DNA from: a virus
IMG/VR virus record: IMGVR_UViG_3300025131_006800
Span: 1 to 49,146 of that record
Strand: one strand, 5' to 3'
Length of the DNA stretch: 49,146 nucleotides
Shown here: positions 1 through 7,200 of the stretch, one piece after another
Layout of the letters: each line of letters begins with the position of its first letter
Position numbering within the stretch: position 1 is the first letter of the stretch
Notes under the pieces: model-generated
What the model saw: the letters and a program-made list of their open reading frames with translations, nothing else
Told to the model about the DNA's origin: nothing
The model's database searches: none
Program-made: the position numbers and the translations under genes

Positions 1-532
1 CTTCGTTCCAATCTGTTAATTTAGGATGTTCAAGAGGTGAAGACCACCATGCTTCCCAAGGAAAGTGTATCCATATATTCTCTGAGTCTTTAGCACAATC
101 TCGTACCCAATATTGAGGTTTAAATTCTACTTCATTATTCCACCAAAGAGATGCAAAACGTATGTCGCATTCCTGAGCCCAAGGATGCATAGGTTCGCTA
201 TTATCTCTGCGTCTAGCATCAATAAATCCTTGCATCTTTTCAAATGTTTCGCCACTATCACAAATGTCATCAACAATTAGTACTTTATTATCCGAGGGTT
301 TTGGTAGGTAGGTATCCCAATGTGGGAAGTCTCTTAAACTTGCATGTACAGGCTTAAAAGGAAGGTTAAACCAATGCGAAAGCATAACGCCCGGTGTTAA
401 ACCTCCACGTGATAACCCAACTATAACATCGGGTGTGAATTCATCTATTGCTAGTTGCCTTATAAGGGCATTTGTATCTAGCATCATATCTTTCCAACTA
501 TACCATATAAACTTTGTCTGTGCTGACATCAT
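1..532 (-). CDS. Phosphoribosyltransferase-family protein (C-terminus beyond window)
   Basis: The 177 visible residues carry the type I phosphoribosyltransferase PRPP-binding loop VLIVDDICDSGETF, preceded by a beta-strand and loop VIVGLSRGGLTPGVML typical of the purine/xanthine PRTase fold. Such enzymes join a base to PRPP, usually for nucleotide salvage; the base cannot be told from sequence. The start is the ATG at 532, 5 bases after an AAGGAG ribosome site and overlapping the stop of the upstream radical SAM gene as ATGA. A Trp-rich C-terminal part resembles xanthine/hypoxanthine PRTase-like proteins. A PRPP synthetase at 15394-16323 could supply the substrate. The gene runs off the left edge. 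Confidence 0.8.
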   Translation of the reverse strand, partial: MMSAQTKFIWYSWKDMMLDTNALIRQLAIDEFTPDVIVGLSRGGLTPGVMLSHWFNLPFKPVHASLRDFPHWDTYLPKPSDNKVLIVDDICDSGETFEKMQGFIDARRRDNSEPMHPWAQECDIRFASLWWNNEVEFKPQYWVRDCAKDSENIWIHFPWEAWWSSPLEHPKLTDWNE

Positions 533-1749
533 ATCTCCTTGATTAAATTGTGTAACTCTGGTATATAATCTTTTAAATGTTTATTATAAACTGTATCTTG
601 TACTTTATAATGTGTCTTAAAAGTATTAAAATATTCTTCATTAAATTTTGCATTCCTAAGTGCGGTCACGGCATTCATGCTTACACTATTTTCATGTTCT
701 TTATTGTATATTAATATTTTTTCTAATGCGTTGTTTTTTACTGTCTGAGGAATTGCGTACAGGCCTGTCCATTCAGGTTCGGATACCCAATTTGGTAATA
801 ATATATCTAAATTGTTATCATTGCACCATGTCCAGATATTAGTAATATCTAAAATATTAAAAATTGTTGTTGCAGTTTCAACATGGATTTCTTCGACATA
901 GTCTTTAAATTTGTTAACATTACTATTTACTACATTCCAGTCGCCCGGGTGCCTTATATAATTGTATGTGTCGCCAATACCATCTATGCTAAGAACAAAC
1001 CAAGTCTTTTTAAATTTAGATAATTCATTATATATTTTTTTATTAAACAAAGTACCGTTAGTTGTTATTTGTACTACGCAATCTTTATTAAGTTGTTTAA
1101 GTACATTAACAAGTTCCGGTATTAACATTGGTTCCCCTCCAGTAATATTGAGTTCATATAATTCTCCACATGCTTCAATTAAACTTGATAGGAATTTTTT
1201 CTGTTGCCACCAACGACTACTTTGTACTGTTATACTTTCTTTTGATTGGCGTATAGGTTCTTTCCACCTTGCATCTTTAAATGCTTGTTGATTTTCATCT
1301 ACAATTTGTGACCACATGCTAGAACTTATAGGACTACACATTCTACATGCAAGATTACAGGTAGATCCAAAACGTATATCAATTTGCTTTATGGGAGTAT
1401 CAACATGTGTGCCTTGCTTAACAATGTTGAATATTTCAATTGGTGAGTATCCGTGCCAGGATGTTTCGACTGCCTTATCAAGAGCCAATTGGCGTTTACT
1501 GCGAACACCATTTAATTCTCGCTTATAGCATATTTCACAAGATCTATGCCACTTTCCAGCAAGCATAGTTGCTCGTACTTCTTTTGCATGTTTAGAATTC
1601 CAAAAGGATTGGATAGATGTATCTTTTACAGATAACGGAAGGCCATTTCGTTGTTCGCAACAATGACTAAGGGTGCATTCTATGCCAACATGAACTGTGG
1701 TCCAAGGCCATGGACAAATTGTTTTGCTAAAATCATGCAGGCTCGGCAT
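529..1749 (-). CDS. Radical SAM protein with extra Cys clusters (twitch/SPASM-like)
   Basis: The core carries the radical SAM 4Fe-4S motif CNLACRMC (CX3CX2C), followed by a glycine-rich LNITGGEP segment and TTNGTLF, as in SPASM/twitch radical SAM enzymes. Upstream of the core, Cys residues in a CPWPWTTVHV...CTLSHCCEQR region and a later CEICYKREL resemble the auxiliary-cluster part of that group, here placed N-terminally. Such enzymes generate a 5'-deoxyadenosyl radical, often to modify peptides; the substrate is unknown. I prefer the ATG at 1749 over a TTG at 1779 inside the upstream gene. It is one of two related radical SAM genes in the same operon as the SUF genes that could build their clusters. 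Confidence 0.85.
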   Translation of the reverse strand: MPSLHDFSKTICPWPWTTVHVGIECTLSHCCEQRNGLPLSVKDTSIQSFWNSKHAKEVRATMLAGKWHRSCEICYKRELNGVRSKRQLALDKAVETSWHGYSPIEIFNIVKQGTHVDTPIKQIDIRFGSTCNLACRMCSPISSSMWSQIVDENQQAFKDARWKEPIRQSKESITVQSSRWWQQKKFLSSLIEACGELYELNITGGEPMLIPELVNVLKQLNKDCVVQITTNGTLFNKKIYNELSKFKKTWFVLSIDGIGDTYNYIRHPGDWNVVNSNVNKFKDYVEEIHVETATTIFNILDITNIWTWCNDNNLDILLPNWVSEPEWTGLYAIPQTVKNNALEKILIYNKEHENSVSMNAVTALRNAKFNEEYFNTFKTHYKVQDTVYNKHLKDYIPELHNLIKEI

Positions 1750-2062
1750 CTGAGGTAGCCAATACTGATTTTGCTTCAACCATACGTGTAACTATTTTAC
1801 CCTTATCAGTTCGTATTTCACGAGTCCAACGCCCATGGTCGACTAGCATATATTCGCCTACTTTAATATCAAATACTTCTGGGCCGATTGCTTTACATTT
1901 AAACCAACGTGGTCGAATGCCTTCATCTTTGCCGTCGTCATCCATTAAAATAACGCCTGCTTTAGTTACTCTTTCGCCTTTATCAATAAGTTCGGCTAAA
2001 ACTTTTCCTCTAAGTGGTTTTATATCCATTGTTTTATGTGTAATATGGTTTCTTAAATTCAT
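1733..2062 (-). CDS. GroES-like co-chaperonin (T4 gp31-type role)
   Basis: The 109-residue protein fits the GroES fold. After a short lead, MDIKPLRGKVLAEL matches the GroES start (ikPL.drVlv), followed by a mobile-loop-like stretch containing TKAGVILM, where GroES has the GroEL-contacting GG(I/V)L sequence. The end has the VGEYMLVDHG and VLATS strands. GroES caps the GroEL chamber; T4 encodes gp31 to replace it when folding capsid protein. The loop is longer than in host GroES, as in gp31, but assignment rests on pattern alone. The start ATG at 2062 overlaps the upstream stop as ATGA; a Met at 2029 is an alternative. Confidence 0.65.
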   Translation of the reverse strand: MNLRNHITHKTMDIKPLRGKVLAELIDKGERVTKAGVILMDDDGKDEGIRPRWFKCKAIGPEVFDIKVGEYMLVDHGRWTREIRTDKGKIVTRMVEAKSVLATSDAEPA

Positions 2063-2463
2063 TTTTTACTCTTGGTTTTAGTAGTAGTAGTAGATTTTAC
2101 AGGTTCCTTTTTTATTTCTCTAACTTGTATACTACCATCAGCAAATTCAACCTCCTGGTACATTTTGCCATCTTTCCCTTCGTATTCATTAAGTATGTGT
2201 CCTTCGTCGATTTTTTCTTCCTCAGTCGCGATATCCGGATCACCAAAATTTTCTTTAATATTAACTTCTTCGACTTGTGGTTTTTCTATAACTGCTTGGC
2301 GAGTTTTTGCAACCTCTGAATAAGGTTTAATAACAACATCGCCCTTTACTACATCACCACGAGCATTAACTGGTATATTACCAATTGCTCGAGTTTCCTG
2401 ATGTGCATCCGACAACTCTTGCATGTTAATAGTTCTGCCTTTATTTGTCTTTACTTCTCTCAT
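2059..2463 (-). CDS. Hypothetical protein, 134 aa, Lys-rich tail
   Basis: I do not recognise this protein. It is hydrophilic, rich in Glu, Val and Lys, with no membrane segment and an end built of Thr and Lys (TTTTKTKSKK). A segment EYEGKDGKMYQEVEFADGS looks like a small beta hairpin. It is coupled by ATGA overlaps to both neighbours, the polymerase-like gene upstream and the GroES-like gene downstream, so it is surely translated as part of the operon. Confidence 0.7.
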   Translation of the reverse strand: MREVKTNKGRTINMQELSDAHQETRAIGNIPVNARGDVVKGDVVIKPYSEVAKTRQAVIEKPQVEEVNIKENFGDPDIATEEEKIDEGHILNEYEGKDGKMYQEVEFADGSIQVREIKKEPVKSTTTTKTKSKK

Positions 2464-2903
2464 CTTAAAAACTCCTTAATATCTAAATTGTATTTAATGC
2501 TATTAACTTTGTGTACTCCTAGCAAATATAAGCAGTAACTACCTACACTACTACCTCTACCGACCCCAAGTGCAACATTATTTTCTTTGCATTTATCTAC
2601 AAAGTATTTTAAAAAACGTAACAAATTAATTAAGTCACGTGCTTTAAATAAGTCTAATTCTTCTGTTACTCTATTACGTTCTAAATCGTTTTGTGTTTTA
2701 TCTAACAAAAATTGTTCTATATTAAAATCTTCATAATTATCTGGCATCCACCATGTAGTACTTCGATATTCGTCTGCCTCTGGTGTTTTGAAAATATCTG
2801 TTTTATCTTCAACACAAAAATCCCAAGGCTGTATATCATTTAATAATACCTTGACTGCTTCGTTTTCTGTGTATATGGGATTTAAATCTTTATCTAATCT
2901 CAT
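2460..2903 (-). CDS. C-family DNA polymerase (Pol III alpha-like) palm fragment, N-terminal half
   Basis: Residues from about 95 to the end align by eye with the start of the Pol III alpha palm. The segment NNVALGVGRGSSVGSYCLYL corresponds to the bacterial GPGRGSGAGS.VAY motif that binds the incoming nucleotide triphosphate, and the end (KYNLDIKEFLR) matches EFDLLFERFLNPER. In DnaE the very next motif is PD(I/F)DVD; here the protein stops, and that motif opens a separate gene at 46931-47485. There is no PHP domain. The first 90 residues are acidic with an ER..EL helix as in DnaE. It sits between small unknown genes, with ATGA overlaps on both sides. Homology is clear to me; activity is unknown. 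Confidence 0.82.
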   Translation of the reverse strand: MRLDKDLNPIYTENEAVKVLLNDIQPWDFCVEDKTDIFKTPEADEYRSTTWWMPDNYEDFNIEQFLLDKTQNDLERNRVTEELDLFKARDLINLLRFLKYFVDKCKENNVALGVGRGSSVGSYCLYLLGVHKVNSIKYNLDIKEFLR

Positions 2904-3127
2904 GTACTAATTAACTCGTCGTATGTATCTTGCTCGTCTTCATCTTTTGCATTTTTACGAAGGCGTTCATTAATAGCATCGTCAATAGTATCTAAAGTAA
3001 TATGCATTTGATTTACGGCTCCAGAGCGGGCAATGCCCGCCTGTTGAAGTTTTGTAATAACATTACGCTTCATCTCTTGGAGCTCTTCTAAATTTTTATT
3101 TGTTAAATCTAATAATGGATTAAACAT
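2900..3127 (-). CDS. Hypothetical protein, 75 aa, helical
   Basis: This is an unrecognised small protein, predicted mostly helical with heptad-like leucines (LLDLTNKNLEELQEMKRN) and an acidic C-terminus. It starts at the ATG at 3127, sharing a base with the stop of the gene upstream, and overlaps the polymerase-like gene downstream by 4 bases. Confidence 0.65.
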   Translation of the reverse strand: MFNPLLDLTNKNLEELQEMKRNVITKLQQAGIARSGAVNQMHITLDTIDDAINERLRKNAKDEDEQDTYDELIST

Positions 3128-3387
3128 TAGAATGATAATCTAATTAAAACGTTAACTTCTTTTTGATTTCCGTCAAATATCCAAAACTTTACTTTTAACG
3201 GATATCTGTCCTCATGGTAATCTTGGAACTTCCTAAGGCGTTTAACTATTCCCTTAGGACCTTTCCACCTATTCTTACCACAAACTCTATTTAATATCCC
3301 CACGGCCCGATAGAATTGTTCTAAAGTTTCGATAGACAATTCTATCGGGATAATGGGTATCTCTTTGTATTCACTCATAATTCGCAT
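3127..3387 (-). CDS. Hypothetical protein, 86 aa
   Basis: This is an unrecognised basic protein with alternating helix (LETLEQFYRAVGILNRVCG) and a C-terminal beta-rich part. It is the first gene after a 117-base gap (3388-3504) that holds a GCGGG...CCCGC inverted repeat just upstream of the start and a TTGACA without a convincing -10 partner. The ATG at 3387 gives the longest form; a second Met follows three codons later. Confidence 0.6.
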   Translation of the reverse strand: MRIMSEYKEIPIIPIELSIETLEQFYRAVGILNRVCGKNRWKGPKGIVKRLRKFQDYHEDRYPLKVKFWIFDGNQKEVNVLIRLSF

Positions 3388-3504
3388 ATTTGTTTTCGCG
3401 GGATCGCAATGAGAGCCCGCATTAAAGGTAACCTTGCCAAAGGGTTTTAGCTATGTCAATTATCGGGTGTTTTTTTCATACAAAAATCTTTCCTTTGTTA
3501 GTTG

Positions 3505-4215
3505 TTAGTTGTCATCTGGTCTAGTTATTTGAAACATGTTACATTCAAATCCCTTTCCGGTAGTGTCTCCGCCTATGTTATCCAATTCCATTGGTTCGTC
3601 AGGTTTCTCACCAGGGTTAATGTAACCTATACTTTGTAAAAAACTATTACCATCTAAATCTATTGTGTTGAATACTAATCGCCGTACGTCAAATTCTTCG
3701 CCTTCGTCCAATGTCATTGTTGCGTCTATAAATCCGCCCTTTTCGCTACTATATGCAGTAAAGTAATAGCCTGGTTCATAACAATAGTTATGCCCTTCAT
3801 GTGTATATACTTCTCCTTGTTCACGAATCATTTCATCTTCGAGCCAATAGCCTTTGCCGATATCGTCGAATTCGCCTTCATCTGCTTCTTCATACTTTTG
3901 TTTTATTTGATATATATCATCATAATTTACTGTTGTATCGTCTGGTAATTCAATATCCATATATGCACTATCTAAATCGACGCCGTATTCATGTGCTACA
4001 TTATCACATTCGTACCAACCTTCGCCATTTAGAAAGTCCATATCTTCGGGGATACGATTTTCTTCTACATAATCGGCCGCATCCCAACAGTATGCTTCTA
4101 GTGCTTCTGCTCCAAGTGTTTGCCAGTAATCATATTGTTCTGCTGTAATTTCACCTAGTACAAATTCGCCACCATAGCCACCGATATACATCTTGACTTC
4201 TTTTTCATTGCTCAT
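3505..4215 (-). CDS. Hypothetical acidic protein, 236 aa
   Basis: The protein is very acidic and rich in Tyr, Gly, Asp and Glu, with no membrane segment or recognised motif. It opens with MYIGGYGGEFVLGEI after a short lead and has several aromatic-acidic repeats such as GEGWYECD. It overlaps the MazG gene by four bases, ATGA type. I assign no function. Such acidic early proteins in phages can be DNA mimics, but nothing here shows that. Confidence 0.65.
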   Translation of the reverse strand: MSNEKEVKMYIGGYGGEFVLGEITAEQYDYWQTLGAEALEAYCWDAADYVEENRIPEDMDFLNGEGWYECDNVAHEYGVDLDSAYMDIELPDDTTVNYDDIYQIKQKYEEADEGEFDDIGKGYWLEDEMIREQGEVYTHEGHNYCYEPGYYFTAYSSEKGGFIDATMTLDEGEEFDVRRLVFNTIDLDGNSFLQSIGYINPGEKPDEPMELDNIGGDTTGKGFECNMFQITRPDDN

Positions 4216-4637
4216 GTGTCGCTTTTTGATCTGTTCTCGCTACGTTCAACCGAAAACGCACCCTCAGGAAAACGTTCGAGAAGTTTGTCTTTATTACGTT
4301 GTATTACTTCGTTTGGATTTACTTCAAGAGCAGTACAGGCATTAGCCCAATACCATGCTACGTCACCTAGTTCTTTAATTAGTTTGTCTCTAAGTTCCGG
4401 GGTAATTTCTTTTCCTTGAAATAATATTTTTTTAACAATATCACCAAACTCGCCTCCTTCAGCCATCATACCAAATGCGGCTGTTACTAATCGTGGTATG
4501 TTTACATTAGTTTTTAAATGAGCATCTGACATTTCTAGTTCTGCTAATCTATGTAAAAAACTAGCATATTGTTTAGATGTGTCGCTCGTAATACTGTCTA
4601 CAAATTGTCTGTATTCTTCAAATGTTAATTGTGTCAT
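4212..4637 (-). CDS. MazG-like nucleotide pyrophosphohydrolase
   Basis: The protein has the all-alpha NTP pyrophosphohydrolase pattern. A helix with GGEFGDIVKK (the EExxE-like metal site, here partly changed) is followed by LIKELGDVAWYWAN, the second ExxD metal motif of MazG. MazG enzymes cleave (d)NTPs to monophosphates, and phage versions are proposed to alter alarmone or nucleotide pools. The start chosen is the ATG at 4637, because the longer frame opens with TTG inside the A-type carrier gene. The usual first motif EE is GE here, so the exact substrate and activity are uncertain. Confidence 0.75.
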   Translation of the reverse strand: MTQLTFEEYRQFVDSITSDTSKQYASFLHRLAELEMSDAHLKTNVNIPRLVTAAFGMMAEGGEFGDIVKKILFQGKEITPELRDKLIKELGDVAWYWANACTALEVNPNEVIQRNKDKLLERFPEGAFSVERSENRSKSDT

Positions 4638-4648
4638 ATAATAGTTGT

Positions 4649-5005
4649 TTACGGCATCCAAGCCGGTTTGTCTGAGAAAGACTCTTTAACATTAAAACTT
4701 GTAGAACATCCACAAGTTGAAGAAGCCTTAGGGTTTTCAAAACGTGGCCCTGGTGCCGATAAATCGGTTGCCCAGTCAATAGTTAAGCCATCTACTAATA
4801 AATGACTTTTTCTATCTACACATATTTTAACACCTAATTGTTCAAAAATCAAGTCTTTCTTTTCGGGTTCATCAAAGGTAAGTTTATATTCATAGCCTGC
4901 ACATCCTCCGCCAGTAACTGTTACTCGAAGATGTTTATCCAATGCTTCAGAATCTTCTGCCATTCTTGTAAAATTTTTACTTGCAATCGTTGTAAGATTA
5001 ATCAT
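4649..5005 (-). CDS. sufA: A-type Fe-S carrier protein (SufA/IscA/ErpA family)
   Basis: The 118-residue protein has the three invariant cysteines of A-type carriers at the usual spacing: C35 in GGGCAGYEY, and C98 and C100 in TCGCSTSF near the end. A-type proteins take clusters from the SUF or ISC scaffold and pass them to apo-enzymes. The start ATG at 5005 overlaps the stop of the ferredoxin gene. It closes a run that starts at sufB, the same last position that sufA holds in many alphaproteobacterial suf operons. The subtype (SufA, IscA or ErpA) cannot be settled by eye; the name follows context. Confidence 0.9.
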   Translation of the reverse strand: MINLTTIASKNFTRMAEDSEALDKHLRVTVTGGGCAGYEYKLTFDEPEKKDLIFEQLGVKICVDRKSHLLVDGLTIDWATDLSAPGPRFENPKASSTCGCSTSFNVKESFSDKPAWMP

Positions 5006-5378
5006 CGTCGTTACCTGTTCCTGGTATCGGTAAAAAGTGTTCTTTCTTTTCAGGATCACCTTTATACTCTTTTTTGTGATTCCATTTATCTGCATCAGGT
5101 AATGGCCCTTTGTCTTTGCTAGTTAAATTAGGCCATATTTTACTATACTTAATATTTATATCTAGCCAGTATTTACGTTTTTCTTCGGGGGTATCTTTGT
5201 GTTTTTCGGGTATAATTGCATTTACAGGACATTCTGGTTTACATACACCACAATCAATACATTGTGTCTCGTGTATTACAATCATGTTCTCGCCTTCATA
5301 AAAGCAATCAACAGGACATACTTCTATGCAATCCAAATATTTGCACTTAATGCATTCTCCAGTTACTATAAATGTCAT
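4998..5378 (-). CDS. fdxA: 7Fe-type (3Fe-4S/4Fe-4S) ferredoxin, FdxA-like
   Basis: The first 55 residues match bacterial FdxA closely: [17 protein letters not shown], then [11 protein letters not shown] and [12 protein letters not shown]. These are the cysteines for one 3Fe-4S and one 4Fe-4S cluster. The following 70 residues are hydrophilic and charged, as in FdxA. It is a low-potential electron carrier, plausibly feeding radical SAM enzymes or cluster assembly. It lies between sufT and the A-type carrier, overlapping both by 4-8 bases. Confidence 0.93.
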   Translation of the reverse strand: MTFIVTGECIKCKYLDCIEVCPVDCFYEGENMIVIHETQCIDCGVCKPECPVNAIIPEKHKDTPEEKRKYWLDINIKYSKIWPNLTSKDKGPLPDADKWNHKKEYKGDPEKKEHFLPIPGTGNDDD

Positions 5379-5698
5379 TCGTAATAGTATTCCATTGGTG
5401 GGTCATTCCACATGTCTAAATGTGCTTTTGCTTCTTCACTCATCATATGTTGTCCCCACGGAGGATCAAACGTAATTTCAACATTTGCACTTTCGACTTC
5501 ATCTATTATTAATACTGCTTCTTTAACCCATCGGGGTAATTCCTCTGCTACGGGACAGAAGGGACTTGTTAAACTCATTAATATTTTAACATCTTTTTCT
5601 AAAATGTCAACATTATATATTAACCCTAAATCATATACGTTTACAGGTATTTCAGGATCAAAGACTGTTTTTAATTGTTCTATTATTTTCTCTTTCAT
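5375..5698 (-). CDS. sufT: SufT-like Fe-S maturation protein (MIP18/DUF59 family)
   Basis: The protein shows the family pattern clearly: [18 protein letters not shown] at the start, a central [15 protein letters not shown] with the conserved Cys, and [13 protein letters not shown] near the end. SufT proteins help deliver Fe-S clusters to client enzymes and commonly sit in suf operons. Its 107 residues are the normal domain size, without the N-terminal extension of some SufT. It overlaps the radical SAM gene upstream and the ferredoxin gene downstream by 4 bases each. Confidence 0.9.
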   Translation of the reverse strand: MKEKIIEQLKTVFDPEIPVNVYDLGLIYNVDILEKDVKILMSLTSPFCPVAEELPRWVKEAVLIIDEVESANVEITFDPPWGQHMMSEEAKAHLDMWNDPPMEYYYE

Positions 5699-6732
5699 AT
5701 TAAATGTGGACAGACATTTTCTAACTTTTGTTCTCTTGATTTATCTAATTCGTCTGTGTACGAATAAAATTTATCTAATAATTCTTTGCTACAAGGTTTT
5801 TTAACAACATCTACTATGTCTTTATATTCTGTATCTAAATATTTACTTATTATGTCTTCTTTAACTTTAGCAGGTAAAACCCATGCACCTAAGTGTGGTA
5901 TGTCAAAATTAAATCCATAGTTCATGTCTGTTCCTATTTCGTTTTCTATCCAAGATTTAAATTCTGCTATTTCATGTACATTATAGTTTGTTACAGTTGT
6001 ATGAATATCAATGTAACATATTTCTTTTAACTTTTTAGTATTTTCTAGTATAGTTTCGTAATCTGATTCAGGACCTCTTATATAGTTATGTGTTTCTTTA
6101 AATCCATCTATACTAACACTCATATCTATTTCAAACAAGTTAAGTTTATCTAACCAAGATGGTAATTTACTGGCATTAGTTGATGTAGTAATATGTATAT
6201 TTTTTGTATTATCAACTGTTGATAATTTGTCTATAAACTTTTCTACACTAGGCATTAAAAATGTTTCACCACCTTTAAGTTCTATATAAACTGTGCCAGT
6301 CTTAATACTGTTTGTTATGCTATATACTAAATCATTAATTGTATCCTCTGTTGCATCATATGCTCTACCATGTCTTTCTTGAAACCAACCTGTGCTATTT
6401 CCTGGATTACACATTCGACATCTAAGGTTACAAAAATTACCTAGGTTGATATCAAAAATTTTTATATCCTGACTAGTAAATTTTTTACCTTGTTTTTCTA
6501 AATATTGTCGTCTACTTCTTACATTATTTTCTTCAGCAGTTTTACAATCAATACATCCTATAGGCCAATTACCTTGGCGCATTTTTTCAATTTCGTTTTC
6601 ATATATAGGTTGTAGTGAAGTGAACTTATACTCTGGCTTATATGGTATTCTTTGTTTAAACCAACAACAAGGTGATATAGCCCCCCACGGAGTAAGTTGT
6701 ATTGCTTGTGTAAATGCTATGCATGGTTTCAT
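5695..6732 (-). CDS. Radical SAM protein with N-terminal Cys-rich region
   Basis: The core motif is CNLRCRMC (CX3CX2C), with ELKGGETF and TSTNASKL as the following SAM-site segments and VSIDGF further on, as in twitch/SPASM radical SAM proteins. N-terminal cysteines (MKPCIAF, SPCCWFKQ, then GCIDCKTAEE) could bind a second cluster. The layout and order of segments resemble the radical SAM gene at 529-1749, so the two are probably paralogs. The gene sits inside the SUF operon between sufE and sufT, which makes it a likely client of the pathway. The substrate is unknown. The ATG at 6732 overlaps the stop of a 34-residue membrane peptide. Confidence 0.88.
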   Translation of the reverse strand: MKPCIAFTQAIQLTPWGAISPCCWFKQRIPYKPEYKFTSLQPIYENEIEKMRQGNWPIGCIDCKTAEENNVRSRRQYLEKQGKKFTSQDIKIFDINLGNFCNLRCRMCNPGNSTGWFQERHGRAYDATEDTINDLVYSITNSIKTGTVYIELKGGETFLMPSVEKFIDKLSTVDNTKNIHITTSTNASKLPSWLDKLNLFEIDMSVSIDGFKETHNYIRGPESDYETILENTKKLKEICYIDIHTTVTNYNVHEIAEFKSWIENEIGTDMNYGFNFDIPHLGAWVLPAKVKEDIISKYLDTEYKDIVDVVKKPCSKELLDKFYSYTDELDKSREQKLENVCPHLI

Positions 6733-6833
6733 AGATATATGTATGCAAGATATTCACCTAAAGCCGCACCTAACAAAATCGCAATTATTATGGACCATAT
6801 CCAAAATTTAGTCGATATTGTTGGGTCGTTCAC
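6729..6833 (-). CDS. Small single-span membrane protein, 34 aa
   Basis: The frame starts with GTG at 6833, 8 bases after an AAAGGA ribosome site, and ends with TGA overlapping the ATG of the radical SAM gene (ATGA). The peptide has a polar start (NDPTISTK), then one hydrophobic span (FWIWSIIIAILLGAALG) and a short tail EYLAYIYL. It is nested 26 bases into the end of sufE. Good ribosome site, tight coupling and the lack of any other gene in this gap support it. Function is unknown; it might anchor the Fe-S or radical SAM machinery, but that is speculation. Confidence 0.6.
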   Translation of the reverse strand: MNDPTISTKFWIWSIIIAILLGAALGEYLAYIYL

Positions 6834-7200
6834 GGGCTAAGTCCTTTAGGCGCCATATGAGTTGATTCATACCGTTTGCTCTGCTGGGACTGAATATTAA
6901 TCCTAATGCTGACATTGATTGAGTATTAAAGGCTTGTGCTTCGTTTATTGACATGCTATTAAAGATTTCACAAACCATCTTAGCAAGACCGTTGGTCAGT
7001 AATGAATCTGCTCTTGTCTTATATTTACTCTCGTGTATATCGCACCATAGTTTACTTGTACATCCTTTTACAAATGTTTTATCTGTACAAAATTCTTCAG
7101 GTAGATCGCTACCTTTATCAGACCAATCTATTACATATTGATATCTATCAAAATCGTCTAGTGCGTCTATTTCTTCTTTTATTTCGTTAAAAGTTGACAT
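6808..7200 (-). CDS. sufE: SufE-type sulfur acceptor
   Basis: The family signature VKGCTSKLW with the sulfur-accepting cysteine C47 is present, with the early segment DFDRYQYVIDWSDKG and the late segment LGLIFSPSRANGMNQLIWRL matching SufE. SufE takes persulfide sulfur from SufS and hands it to SufB. Length (130 residues) is normal. The gene overlaps the end of sufS by 22 bases and is followed by the small membrane peptide. Confidence 0.93.
   Translation of the reverse strand: MSTFNEIKEEIDALDDFDRYQYVIDWSDKGSDLPEEFCTDKTFVKGCTSKLWCDIHESKYKTRADSLLTNGLAKMVCEIFNSMSINEAQAFNTQSMSALGLIFSPSRANGMNQLIWRLKDLARERPNNID

Noticed and set aside
1750-1779. Longer radical SAM start at TTG 1779
   Set aside because: It lies deep in the upstream GroES-like gene with no ribosome site; the ATG at 1749 is simpler.
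3388-3504. A TTGACA and a GCGGG...CCCGC inverted repeat suggesting promoter and terminator
   Set aside because: No -10 box lies at a suitable distance, and the stem of five bases with a long loop has no T-run, so neither was called.
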